Part shown: one piece after another, positions 20,714-29,194 of the stretch
Layout: every line of letters starts with the position of its first letter
Numbering within the stretch: position 1 is the stretch's first letter
NCBI GenBank assembly: GCA_958295885.1
Contig: OY282380.1
Location: 4,357,865-4,421,864, forward strand
DNA length: 64,000 bases
Source: Arenicellales bacterium
Lineage (GTDB): Bacteria; Pseudomonadota; Gammaproteobacteria; Arenicellales; JAJDZL01
Reading direction: 5' to 3'
Notes under the pieces: generated by a model
Seen by the model: the letters and a program-made list of their open reading frames with translations, nothing else
Told to the model about the DNA's origin: nothing
Database searches by the model: none
Position numbers and translations under genes: made by a program

Positions 20714-21603
20714 GATCGAATTTCAGGGCTAGGTTTGGTGGACATTGCGGTTTGTCGAAGAACATCGAAAGTCAGTGGTTCGTAAGGGAAAACGCTGACC
20801 AGCGCTTCTGGCAACAAGCGCAAGCGAATATCCGAAAATGTATATCCAAGCTTGCCGTGATGACCATTGGCTGAAATAAGCGATGCTAATTCCAGCAACT
20901 CTCCCGCTGAAAGCCCGGTTCCTTCCAAATCTCTAGTCAGCAATTCGAAACATTCTTCCTGACTTGGTCGTTCAAACACAACGTGAAGAGCTGAACGCCT
21001 ATAGATTGCCTGATCAATTACTTTGGCTCTATTCGTACAAAGGAATATTATTGCGCGCCCATCAGATTGGCGGACTTCATCTAATTTTTGGATCAGAGTA
21101 TTTACTGCGGCTTTTTCTTCCTGGTGCATCTGCTCGGTTGAGCGAAGCGAAGCGATGGCATCAGCTTCGTCAATCAATAAGAACGCCAGACGTTTCTTTC
21201 CAGCTTGTTTCATCAGTTCTTGAAATGCGTTCTGTATGAGCTGACTCATCTGTCCATGAAGTCCACTGCCGCGTACTCGAGTGCTCAGTTGAAGCAAGAA
21301 ACCTTCTTTCTTCAAATTTCTTGTCAACTGATCTGCCAAACACTGAGCTGTAACAGTTTTTCCAGTTCCTACGTCGCCGCTGAAAATAAACAGTGGATAT
21401 TTTTGGGCGATCAGTCCGCATATAGGAAGAACTTTGCCGTAGTGTTTGCGGCTCCATCTTCTTAAATCATCAGGAGAAAGAGTTAACAATAGATATTTGT
21501 ATATTCTTTCGTAATGAGTTTGAAAGCCAACAAGACTCTTAGCCAAACTATCTAAACGATTGCATGGCAAATCCTGAATTTGTTCAAATGTTTCGTCTAT
21601 CAT
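20710..21603 (-). CDS. cap6: TRIP13/Pch2-like AAA+ ATPase of type III CBASS (Cap6)
   Basis: 297 residues with Walker A GDVGTGKT at 76-83, Walker B FLLIDEAD at 141-148, sensor-1 IIFLCTNR and an arginine pair AIYRRSALHVVF further on. The insertion before Walker B (RVRGSGLHGQMSQLIQNAF) matches the TRIP13-like group. In type III CBASS this ATPase disassembles the HORMA-CD-NTase complex and keeps the system off until infection. It follows the HORMA gene by 17 nt and overlaps the SLATT gene by 4 nt. Together with the neighbours the assignment is firm. Confidence 0.85.
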   Translation of the reverse strand: MIDETFEQIQDLPCNRLDSLAKSLVGFQTHYERIYKYLLLTLSPDDLRRWSRKHYGKVLPICGLIAQKYPLFIFSGDVGTGKTVTAQCLADQLTRNLKKEGFLLQLSTRVRGSGLHGQMSQLIQNAFQELMKQAGKKRLAFLLIDEADAIASLRSTEQMHQEEKAAVNTLIQKLDEVRQSDGRAIIFLCTNRAKVIDQAIYRRSALHVVFERPSQEECFELLTRDLEGTGLSAGELLELASLISANGHHGKLGYTFSDIRLRLLPEALVSVFPYEPLTFDVLRQTAMSTKPSPEIRS

Positions 21604-21620
21604 TCTCTACACCGCCAGCT

Positions 21621-22115
21621 CTAGAAAATTGAATAAGTGTTTCGCTGCCATCCGTAGCCATTGCTGGCGTACCTTCTGTCGCCGACCTTCGACATGTCTG
21701 CGTATTGAGTATCTATACTTGACTCGCACCAGTTTATATTCAGGTCGGTTGAATAACAAAACTGGTTCCATTTTTCAGTGCTAGCGTAACTTCTTACTAT
21801 TACTATTAGCTGTCCATCTGGCAGGCATGGCCACTTGTTTTCACTCGGGCGCTGGGATACCCAGTTGATATTGTCATGAATGCTGTAGACATGAGCTCTG
21901 ACTCTCCTGTTGAACTGGTCATTAAGTTGGATGTGCACTTTATCAACTACATTATTTTGAACCATCGTCAATATGTCGACGCTAATCTGTGAGGCTTCTT
22001 CGATTTCCATAGCTTGGGTTCTCCAAGCCAGCATTGTCAAGTCTGCACTAAAACACTCCCAGACATTTCGTATATCAGTCAATGTGTATGTGGATGTTGC
22101 TGTACGTGTGTTCAT
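21621..22115 (-). CDS. cap7: Bacterial HORMA protein of type III CBASS (Cap7)
   Basis: 164 residues. The start (TSTYTLTDIRNVWECFSADL) and the C-terminal end (DRRYASNGYGWQRNTYSIF, residues 146-164) are signatures of bacterial HORMA family 1; the tail acts as an internal closure-type segment. The protein binds a closure peptide, then binds and activates the CD-NTase; the TRIP13-like ATPase reverses this. Only one HORMA gene is present, as in the CdnC operon of E. coli MS115-1. The gene starts 3 nt after the CD-NTase stop, so it is cotranslated. Intact. Confidence 0.85.
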   Translation of the reverse strand: MNTRTATSTYTLTDIRNVWECFSADLTMLAWRTQAMEIEEASQISVDILTMVQNNVVDKVHIQLNDQFNRRVRAHVYSIHDNINWVSQRPSENKWPCLPDGQLIVIVRSYASTEKWNQFCYSTDLNINWCESSIDTQYADMSKVGDRRYASNGYGWQRNTYSIF

Positions 22116-22118
22116 TGG

Positions 22119-23075
22119 TTATGCTCTCTCAATCGAAAAATTAGGTCCAAAGATTTCCTTCCACAATTTAATCGTTCTTGCTTTGCTAAGAGCAGCTTCA
22201 GCATATGCAATGGTTTCGAACGCTGTCTCTGCCTCTGACTCAATTTCGCGCCATTCCGAACTGGAAATCTGACTCAGGGAATTATTCGCGTTGTTGGTTG
22301 GATCAGAGACCCAAGGAGTCGTGCTGCCTACGCGACCTTTGGCCCCATTAAATTTGATTCGCAAACTCCTGCCACTGCCAAGAGTTTCAAAGAATCGTAG
22401 AACAAGGTTATTAATAGAGTCCGAGTGCGCAACGCGATTTGATTCAATCAGCTTGGCAACTACAAGTTCGATAGCGAAGGATGGCAGTTCGAGCTCTTGA
22501 TAATTTCTCCAAAATTTCAATATTCGAACTACCGGTGCGAAATTCGAATTGCGACGCTTGACTTTTTTTACGAATTCAAGTTGGCCGTCAACGCTGGTTT
22601 CGTAATTCCCACTGTTCAATTTCTTATGAGGTTGGAGTCCGTACTCACTGCCAGGGGGCTGTGGAACGAATGGCACAACATCAACTTCAAGGCCAGATCC
22701 AATAAACGTTATTCCTATGGTCTTTTTGCCATTAGAAAAATCCGATTTCTTTTTGGTGGGATAAGCCTTACAAAGCACCTTAATAATTTCATTGCGCAGA
22801 TCTTCGGCATCAAATGATGCGTGATCATCAATTTTTAGAAAGAAAACAATATCCGCATCAAGGGGATAATCTCCTTTCGGTGCGAGTGCCGTTCCCTTTT
22901 TCCAGGATCCAGCCCTAATTACTCTGTAGACAGTAGTCGAGTCTGATTCTTGGACAGCATCTCTCACCTTTCGGATTAAGTTTTCAATTTGAGACGAATA
23001 CGAGGATTTCTTTTCTTGGGAAAGCTTGATCCGATCTACGAAATTGAGAAGATTTTGGTTGTTTAAAGTCGTCAT
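22119..23075 (-). CDS. cdnC: CD-NTase (CdnC-like cGAS/DncV-family nucleotidyltransferase) of type III CBASS
   Basis: The start is ATG 23075, with AGGAGG 12 nt upstream; the longer frame to 23126 runs into the promoter. 318 residues. The nucleotidyltransferase core is complete: GS at 56-57 (RAGSWKKGTA), D73-x-D75 in PLDADIVFFL, and the third acidic residue D132 in LEVDVVPFV. The C-terminal OAS-type lobe has VVRILKFWRNYQEL and LPSFAIELVVAKLI. It makes a cyclic oligonucleotide second messenger when activated by the HORMA partner; clade C enzymes usually make cyclic tri-adenylate, but the product here is not proven. First gene of a five-gene operon transcribed from the promoter at 23125-23154. 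Confidence 0.85.
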   Translation of the reverse strand: MTTLNNQNLLNFVDRIKLSQEKKSSYSSQIENLIRKVRDAVQESDSTTVYRVIRAGSWKKGTALAPKGDYPLDADIVFFLKIDDHASFDAEDLRNEIIKVLCKAYPTKKKSDFSNGKKTIGITFIGSGLEVDVVPFVPQPPGSEYGLQPHKKLNSGNYETSVDGQLEFVKKVKRRNSNFAPVVRILKFWRNYQELELPSFAIELVVAKLIESNRVAHSDSINNLVLRFFETLGSGRSLRIKFNGAKGRVGSTTPWVSDPTNNANNSLSQISSSEWREIESEAETAFETIAYAEAALSKARTIKLWKEIFGPNFSIERA

Positions 23076-23104
23076 TTTAAATATGACCCTCCTATTATTT
23101 AGTT

Positions 23105-23122
23105 TCATAATAAAAATTATGA
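23105..23122. promoter_or_regulatory. Palindromic candidate operator of the CBASS operon
   Basis: Perfect 7-bp arms TCATAAT and ATTATGA with a 4-A spacer, placed over the expected transcription start, just downstream of the -10 box. Position and symmetry suit repression by a dimeric wHTH-WYL regulator such as the CapW-like protein of the same operon. Not proven. Confidence 0.5.
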
Positions 23123-23124
23123 CC

Positions 23125-23154
23125 ATTATAGTTTTTTAGTTGATCGTTTTGCAA
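23125..23154 (-). promoter_or_regulatory. Sigma70-type promoter of the CBASS operon
   Basis: On the minus strand, TTGCAA (23149-23154) and a perfect TATAAT (23125-23130) with an 18-nt spacer. It lies about 50 nt upstream of the cdnC start and reads into all five genes. Confidence 0.7.
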
Positions 23155-24040
23155 ATTTTTATTCGACTTGAGGCGCGCCGGAATTTTGTAAGCGTTAAAT
23201 TTTTCTGAATTGCGGTGATTTGCTGCAAAACTGTTTTATTCTGACGCAATGCCTTGAATGCGTGGGATAGGCGGCTCAATTTCGACCTTCACTTTTTGAA
23301 TCGCCTGCAGAGACTTGTGTTGCGCCCACTTCATCAGACCAGTCGGCGGGCGGTCTGGGGGATTGTTACGACAGTGCGCAGGTCAAGTCTTGGTTTGCGA
23401 CCTTAAAGCGCAGCTGAAAAAATACGAAACTTGGCGTTACGTTCGTGGTGAAGGTAACGTTTCTACCAAAACGGGATAAGGCTAGGGGCCGTCATCGCGG
23501 CACAGGTTCCACCATGCGCTTGAAATAGGCACAGAGAGTCATTGACTGATCTCGATTATTCACCTCTTGTCTAAGATGATTGCTCAACGTCAGCTAAGTG
23601 ACCAAGACATACTGAATATAGGCTGAATTTGCATAAACTCATTAACAAATGATCTTACAAGTTTCAGGAATGAGCACTCGTATGAATGGTGCGAGAAAGT
23701 GTATTATGCGCACAGAGCAGACTGCAATCGAATTCTTTGCGCCCGTATTTGTTGTTTGTGAATGATCTGATTCCAACTTCAGAGGAATCATTGAAAATTG
23801 CCCGCAGATGTGCAAAATGAAGTTTTACAGGCTGGAAGGAAGTGAGAAAGGACTGCTGCTTCGCAGAGTCTTTAGGAAAAACAGAGTCTCTGGCAAGTAG
23901 ATCGTCCTTGGTCAGGCAGTTATGAAGGCGGCGTGCATGAAGTCAAAAAAATTTTAGTTAATCGCCTGCTCCCAAACCAAATCAACGAAACACTCCCGTC
24001 AATAAGTGAGAACTAATTTGTATGGACTTCGTATTTGAAA
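23155..24040. repeat. Gene-free stretch with dispersed repeat copy b (about 23490-23850)
   Basis: No gene. 23340-23480 has a short open piece without a family. 23490-23850 matches the repeat copies at 3500-4010, 25740-26220 and 60550-60960, but lacks an internal block of roughly 70 bases around the GCAGATTGCCTGCAATCG landmark, so it is an internally deleted copy. Confidence 0.55.
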
Positions 24041-24042
24041 TT

Positions 24043-24072
24043 TTGAAATACATACAAATTTGAAAATATAAT
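24043..24072 (+). promoter_or_regulatory. Promoter of hicBA
   Basis: TTGAAA at 24043-24048 and a perfect TATAAT at 24067-24072, spacer 18 nt, about 50 nt upstream of hicB. The -10 box lies inside the left arm of the operator palindrome. Confidence 0.6.
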
Positions 24073-24090
24073 CATAATTTATGATTATAT
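24066..24090. promoter_or_regulatory. Palindromic operator for HicB autoregulation
   Basis: Perfect 11-bp arms ATATAATCATA and TATGATTATAT separated by 3 nt, overlapping the -10 box of hicBA. This is the typical arrangement for an autoregulating antitoxin. It suggests HicB still binds here although the toxin is broken. Confidence 0.6.
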
Positions 24091-24123
24091 TTAATGATTT
24101 TGCTTTCTAGAGGAGTTCTTGTG

Positions 24124-24432
24124 ATGCAACACAGTTCAATAACACTGAAAATCAGGGTGGTTATTGAAAAAGATGAAAGTAACTTTTTTGGTTACTGCCC
24201 AGATCTTGATGGAGTATTGGTTCAAGGAGAGACCTTAGAAAATACCAAAGAATTTTTAAGAGATACGATATTAGTTCATATTGAATCGATGCTTAAGCAT
24301 AATGTGCCTTTACCCTCTTCAGTTATCGAGGAACAGCAAACAGAAAATAATGTCGCTTCTATATCGCAGCCTATTTCAAACAGTGAATTTTACTCAGCCG
24401 AAACTGAAAACTTGAAGCTGTCTTTTGCGTGA
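24124..24432 (+). CDS. hicB: HicB-type antitoxin
   Basis: ATG 24124 has AGGAG 8 nt upstream and is chosen over an in-frame ATG at 24094 inside the leader. 102 residues. The N-terminal half has the HicB partial RNase H fold pattern: an initial beta strand (ITLKIRVVIEKDES), FFGYCPDLDGVLVQGETLEN and a helix KEFLRDTILVHIESML. The C-terminal part is hydrophilic with no clear helix-turn-helix or ribbon-helix-helix, so DNA binding is not visible directly. It neutralises the HicA mRNase. It lies immediately before hicA (gene order B-A, the rarer order), 9 nt apart. Intact. Confidence 0.75.
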   Translation: MQHSSITLKIRVVIEKDESNFFGYCPDLDGVLVQGETLENTKEFLRDTILVHIESMLKHNVPLPSSVIEEQQTENNVASISQPISNSEFYSAETENLKLSFA

Positions 24433-24441
24433 TAGTTATAT

Positions 24442-24697
24442 GTGGATAAAAATACTTGGGATCAGTTAAAAAACGTACATGTAGAAAAAATTGTCAAAGC
24501 ATTAAAAAAAGACGGATGGAAATTGGATGTTGGAAGAGGCGCCGCCCGAACATATATTTCGCCATCCGACCCAAATAAAAAGGGTTTCAATTCACTATCA
24601 TCCCAAAAAGACTTACGGTCCTAAATTGCTGAAAAAATTACTAAGGCAAATTGGATGGACGGAAGATGATTTACGAAGACTGAAACTGATCAAGTAG
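24442..24697 (+). pseudogene. hicA: HicA-type toxin, frameshifted
   Basis: From GTG 24442 the frame reads VEKIVKALKKDGWKLDVG and ARTYISPSDPNKK, normal for HicA (dsRBD-like fold), and then leaves the family and stops at 24624. In the next frame the sequence continues with RVSIHYHPKKTYGPKLLK and KLLRQIGWTEDDL to a stop at 24695-24697, which is the proper HicA second half with the catalytic-type histidine. One extra A in the AAAAA run near 24578 explains the shift. The truncated product lacks the histidine, so no active mRNase is expected unless ribosomes shift by +1. A sequencing error is possible. Confidence 0.75.
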
Positions 24698-24720
24698 ATC
24701 TGCATTTCAAATTGCGTTGA

Positions 24721-24755
24721 ATCCACCCTTGGCAGGGTGGATTTCTTTTAATTTT
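24721..24755 (+). terminator. Rho-independent terminator after hicBA
   Basis: Perfect 9-bp arms ATCCACCCT and AGGGTGGAT with a 4-nt loop (24721-24742), followed by a T-rich run. Confidence 0.75.
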
Positions 24756-25419
24756 TCGCTGTGTATCCAATTCGATGTGCCTGAAGTGTCGTTTACTTTA
24801 CACGCTTGCAACACCGACGTGGTGACGCTCGTCGCAGTCTTGATGACCCACACCAATTTCACCATGCAATATCGCGTTCACTCGGCCTCTTAAAGGAGTT
24901 CTTCCCCCTTTGGACACTCTTGGTCATGGATTCGAGAAAAGGACGTCATCAAGCTTGATGACTTAGCGAAAGTTCGGTGCCCGAGAATTACTGTAGCACT
25001 CACAGTTTGATCTGTTGCTGTTGACTGCAGTTCAATTCAGATGCATCCACCTGAATCTGTCTCTTTTGAACCATTTTACATAAGGAAGTTTCTTTATTTG
25101 CGCGCGAACTCCATTGAGTTTCAGTCCTCCGATTTGAACGCGGACGCACTGCGATGGTGAAAACGGCAGCTTCGATTGCCGTTCAATGGTCTGTCTTACC
25201 AAGTCAAAGCTTTCATCGTTTGATATTCTGCTGGTGCGCATGACAACGACTGTTTAGGTAATGCGACTCTGATTGGTTGCGACAAAATTATGCAGTCAAT
25301 CTGCGGAATCCATCCGTTTTTTTTCAAATTCTGAACTTCCTTGTTTTATTGATGCAGCTGTTTTGCTTCTTCCTTTCGAAACGACTCTTCGACTGTATGA
25401 GTCAGAAGATGAAGCGGCG
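24756..25419. other. Gene-free stretch
   Basis: No supported coding region or RNA gene. A 69-residue minus-strand frame at 25032-25241 has no ribosome-binding site or recognised motif. Read as decayed DNA upstream of the duplicated segment. Confidence 0.45.
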
Positions 25420-25906
25420 GTTTGATGTTTCATCTCTTCGAATGTCAAAATCTCGGGCCAACTTGGCCGCTTTATTTCCATTTTTAAACTGCATTTCAGC
25501 GATGACTTTTCCAAGCTGGGTAAAGCTTCGCAGCCGCAGATTTGCCCGCGCCATTTTGGTCAGCAATTCAGTTTACCAGCTGATTCAAGCTGCGGCCGCC
25601 ATGCGCGGAACTGAGCGGACGAAGCTGTCTGACCTCAGGCGTTGATCAGGCAGGCCTGGTGGTTTTCCTGTTCATCATGGGCTGAATGGATTCCTACTTC
25701 GACGCGGCTGCCGCGTTGCACGGTCCGATCTCTGTACTGGAGCTCTCAGCGCGAATTACCCACTAGGCTTTCCATCGTGCAACTGGTTCCACCGCGCGCT
25801 TAAAATAGACACAGAGAGTCCTTGGCCGTTCTCGATTATTCACATCTGGTGTAAGATGATTGCTCAACTTCAGTTAAGTGATCAAGACATACTGAATATA
25901 CGCGTA

Positions 25907-25955
25907 GCAATTTCGCCTGCACGGCGTGCGTAGCACGCCGTGCAGGCGAAATTGC
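25907..25955. repeat. Perfect 23-bp hairpin, REP-like palindrome inserted in the repeat
   Basis: Arms 25907-25929 and 25933-25955 are perfectly complementary with loop GTA; the core is GCCTGCACGGCGTGC. The other copies of the surrounding repeat (near 3728 and 60676) run straight from CTGAAT into TTGCCCCAGC without it, so it is a discrete insertion of about 50 bases. Confidence 0.85.
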
Positions 25956-26433
25956 CCCAGCTCATTAACAAAGACATGACGAGTGACAGGAATGAGCGCC
26001 CGTACGAATGGTACTGGAAAGTGTATCGTGCGTATGGAGCAGACTGCAATTGATCGACAAAAGGCAGTTAGGTCGAATACTTAAAAACGTTCAGTCAATT
26101 CCAGCAGATTGCCTGCAATCGATTCATTTTCGCCTGAATTTGGTGTATGTGAATGATCTGATTCCAGCATCAGACGAATCATTGGAAATTGCCCGCAGAT
26201 GTGCTAAATGAAGTTTTACACGCTGGAAGGAAGCGTCTGGCCGCAGTCGACGGTCCCGGGCCCAGTTCAATGTATCTTCTGTTTTGCAGAGACTGCTTCA
26301 GGTCCTCGGCTTTGGATTGGTCAGTGCCGTTTATCCTGCGGCGTCCAGGCTCGGACTGGTGTCTTGTCAGCATAGAAACACGGTTTGAAACGGCTGTCAG
26401 CGCGAGGGAGAAATCGTTGCCTGCATTGGTCCG

Positions 26434-26860
26434 GTGATCGTCGAGATTCTCAAAGTGTGCTTTATTCACGGTAAGTTGGACAATTCTTGCTCCGAACTGG
26501 TTCCTCCTTCGGTGCGAAAAACTGGCAGCATGCAGGCATTTAATTCAACGTTGCATCTCAAGGGTGCCAGCAGTAGAGAGATGAGCGAGGCGATAGACAA
26601 TTTACTCGGACAGGAATCGAATGTATTTTCTTCATCGGCCGCGTTACTGCTGAAAAAATGACTTGGGCGCGTGAGTGCAGGAAGTGGAAGATCGCCGACC
26701 TGAGTCAAGATCAACAGGCGCACATCTGGGCCGATGGGCTCTTTAACAAAACGCGCAAAGCAGAATCGAAACTGTGTTCCTTTGTAGCAGTTGGAGTCAG
26801 CGAGCATGGGCAGAATATGCTGCTGACTGTTGAGGATGGACTTCGCGAATTCTAAAGCCG
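26434..26860 (+). pseudogene. IS256 (mutator) transposase fragment, copy 1
   Basis: One frame reads SVRKTGSMQAFNSTLHLKG and SSREMSEAIDNLLGQES, another TWARECRKWKIADLS and QQAHIWADGLFNKTRK followed by LCSFVAVGVSEHGQNML. These match the IS256-type order: LKG-S-DMSEAL--LLG, the W-R-DLS segment, and Y-WADG- with its catalytic aspartate region. A stop and frameshift near 26660 and the absence of the N- and C-terminal parts show it is dead. A near-identical fragment lies at 61165-61590. Confidence 0.75.
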
Positions 26861-27325
26861 AACAAATATAACATGCCCACAGGACAGTCTGATCCCAAAC
26901 AAGCTGGTCGGCTGAGCAGATGTTATTTTCGCATATTGTGTTTTGATGAGTCTGTGCGGACTCTCCGGCTGAGCTGAAAAAGCTAAAGAGGATTGTCAAC
27001 GGGAACGAATTGTGCCTGAATCAAGAATCTCAATCGCAGTTGTGCATGTGGTGTCAGGTTCAAAGCCAGGTTCACTCATCGTGTTCATAGATTTTCAGTA
27101 TGGAAATCATCAAATGATCAATTTCGAGAAGCTGGCTGGAATAATCATTGAAAATCACTGATTATTCGGGAACAGTTGAATTTTTCAAAGAAAAGTGAGG
27201 CTTGAGCCTATCATAATGACGACTCAAATAAAATTCACGATCAGAACAAATAGGCGATTTTCCGAATTTGGTAATTTGTCATAGAACATCCTGAGGTGCG
27301 GGACTAAAAATACGGAGAAGATTTA

Positions 27326-27874
27326 ATGGATGATAACAAAAGCAGTGATTTAAGATTTGACACAGATTCAATGATGGAATGCGCGCGGTCTTTACAGGTT
27401 GTCTGCGAAGATCTGAATAAGAGCAAGTCCGAAAAAATGAAGACGGACACAAATCTTTTCTTGGGAACCATTCAGACGGTGCTAATCATAATGTCGCTTG
27501 CAATAGAGATCGCGCTAAAGGCATGGCTGATTCGAGAACAGGAGAAAAATTCCTATCCCCACACTCATAATTTGGTGAAATTGTTTGACAGGCTGAAGCC
27601 GACTACAAAGGAGACGCTGGAAGTTCGCATGAGGAATCTGAGTCCAAATTCGATATGGGCAGATCAGCCAAGTATGATAAACCTCGATCCAGACTTTCAG
27701 GAAATGTTGGGAGCGACGATGGACCCTCTTCGCAAGGTTCTGGATGCTCACCGAAACGCGCATAATCACTTTAGGTATTTGTACGAAAAACACGAAGGTT
27801 TTTTTGAGACAAGTGAACTGGATAGAGCGCTGACAGTGATCATTGATGCCTACTACGAAAAAAGAGATGCTTAA
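27326..27874 (+). CDS. HEPN-like protein, copy 1
   Basis: 182 residues, with GGAGAA 8 nt before ATG 27326. A helical core carries AIEIALKAWLIREQEKN followed by YPHTHNLVKLFDRLKP, a pattern seen in HEPN-type helical proteins (helix, then H-L-LFDRL). A C-terminal helix contains R-N-A-H-N-H in DAHRNAHNHFRYLYEK, which fits the R-x4-H motif of HEPN RNases. No partner nucleotidyltransferase is adjacent. Likely a HEPN RNase or toxin-like effector, but it could be a structural HEPN relative. The paralogue at 62057-62587 keeps the same motif (R-N-A-E-M-H). Expression leader is shared with the second copy. Confidence 0.55.
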   Translation: MDDNKSSDLRFDTDSMMECARSLQVVCEDLNKSKSEKMKTDTNLFLGTIQTVLIIMSLAIEIALKAWLIREQEKNSYPHTHNLVKLFDRLKPTTKETLEVRMRNLSPNSIWADQPSMINLDPDFQEMLGATMDPLRKVLDAHRNAHNHFRYLYEKHEGFFETSELDRALTVIIDAYYEKRDA

Positions 27875-28366
27875 ACTAAATCTTGACTCTGAACGGATGC
27901 CAATTTGCCGGGTGGGCTCATTTGGTGAGGCAGGGATTGACGTCGTGCATCAGGTATTCCTGTAGGATGTTTCAGATGAGCTCAAACCAGCCACAATTAG
28001 CCGGGATTGGAAAATGAACGCCTTTCGTGCGGCGAAGCTGAATTTAAGGGGTCCATGAATTGAGGTGAGGAGGCAGGGATGCAGTGGGTCAGCAGAGTAA
28101 TTTTTCAATTAACTTCAACAAACTTGGAATCAATCCATAGTACTCTGTCAACTGAAATCCATGCCCCGCTTTTGCTTCACTTGCTATTCAAATAAATAAC
28201 TGGTTGATTTTATTCTAAATATCATCTAATCGATCGGTAAAATGAAGCTGAAAAAACATGGTAGACAGGTCGGTAAAATTCCTGTTTAACCCCAAATTTG
28301 AACTCATTCTGAGTCGGTGGTGAGTTTTAGCTATTGATTTAGATATGTCTGAGGAGACATTGCGTT
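27875..28366. other. Flank of duplication copy 1 and leader of the trlF fragment
   Basis: 27890-28085 still matches the second copy (62600-62815) and contains a short conserved frame with SERMPICRVGSFGEAGIDVV interrupted by a stop. 28085-28350 is AT-rich intergenic DNA. A strong GAGGAGA at 28350-28356 precedes the trlF fragment. Confidence 0.5.
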
Positions 28367-28577
28367 ATGAAAAATGCGTTCCCCCGAGGGTCAGAATGGA
28401 GAAAAAGGGACCTTCACCTTCATTCGCCGAAAACGAAGTTAAACAACCAATTTAAAAAATATGGGAGCAACTGTTGGGATAAGTACTGCGAAATATTACA
28501 CAACTCTGATGTTCAGGTGTTTGGGATTACAGACTATTTTTCTGCTGACGGGCATTTCAACACAATCAACGGAATAT
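28367..28577 (+). pseudogene. Truncated head of a trlF-like gene
   Basis: ATG 28367 with GAGGAGA 10 nt upstream. It encodes SEWRKRDLHLHSPKTKL, the PHP-type HxH metal motif that is missing from the window's first gene, then a stretch that is almost identical to bases 1-130 of the window (WDKYCEILHNSDVQVFGITD). After FNTINGIS the sequence changes abruptly into the end of an IS4-type element at 28578. The gene is therefore cut off after about 70 residues. It shows the likely native start and leader of the family member at the window edge. Confidence 0.85.
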
Positions 28578-29060
28578 CAGAACTCAAGTATCTGGGTCAA
28601 ATATCGTCTAAATTAGCCTGACAAAATAGCTGAGTCGTCATCAATTTTGACGTAGAGGGCGTCCAATCGAAGTGAGATTTCTAGGATTTCTTGGAGTTGC
28701 TGGTCAATTTTTTACATCAAGATGTCGAAGCTGTGACCGGTTAGGATTTTGCTTTCGCTGATGGCTCGGCCCACCAAAGTACGAAAATAGTCCTATAAGC
28801 GGTGAGCGAAACTGAGCGTGCCCAGCTGGTCTTTAATCTGTTTGTCCACTTCGCCGATGTTGCTGAAATGGTTGCTTAAAGCAGCATGGTTGAGGATAAG
28901 ATGACGGATCACGCAAAGATGGATTGAAGCGATGGATGAGGCGAAACTACGGTTTTGTTCCGATTGCAAACCAAATTGTTGCTTGGCTTCTTTGAAGTAG
29001 ACTTCAAGGCTTCCAGCGCAAGCCATATACCTGCAGCATTCGTTTGGCACTTAATTGTGT
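28578..29060 (-). pseudogene. IS4-type element remnant inserted in the trlF head
   Basis: It begins at 28578 with ACTCAAGTATCTGGGTC, a variant of the terminal repeat of the element at 34757-36554. Read on the minus strand, it contains SLEVYFKEAKQQFGLQSEQ and RSFASSIASIHLCVIRHL, the transposase C-terminal third including the glutamate of YFKEAK, followed by stops and KIDDDSAILSG at the end. The 5' two thirds are missing. It truncates the trlF fragment directly. Confidence 0.8.
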
Positions 29061-29194
29061 ATCTGTGAACCGAAACAAAGCTCAGTTCTTGCCACAGGAT
29101 TGTTACTATCCCGATAATATTGAGACACTTTTATGATGGAGTAAACCTAAGAATTTGAGGTGAACTTAAGGTGCCGACGAAATAATGCCTATTG

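Larger units (their letters stand above)
25420..28085 (+). repeat. Segmental duplication, copy 1 (partner 60205-62815)
   Basis: From the block GTTTGATGTTTCATCTCTTC onward, this 2.6-kb segment is collinear with 60205-62815: a decayed repeat unit, an IS256 transposase fragment and a HEPN-like gene with its leader and downstream flank. Long stretches differ at only a few bases, with small indels. The copy here carries an extra palindromic insertion at about 25902-25950. Confidence 0.85.

Noticed and set aside
24560..24600. Programmed frameshifting in hicA
   Set aside because: The run is T-AAA-AAG, so it lacks the six A residues of the usual -1 slippery site, and the continuation requires a +1 shift. 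A simple indel is the better explanation.
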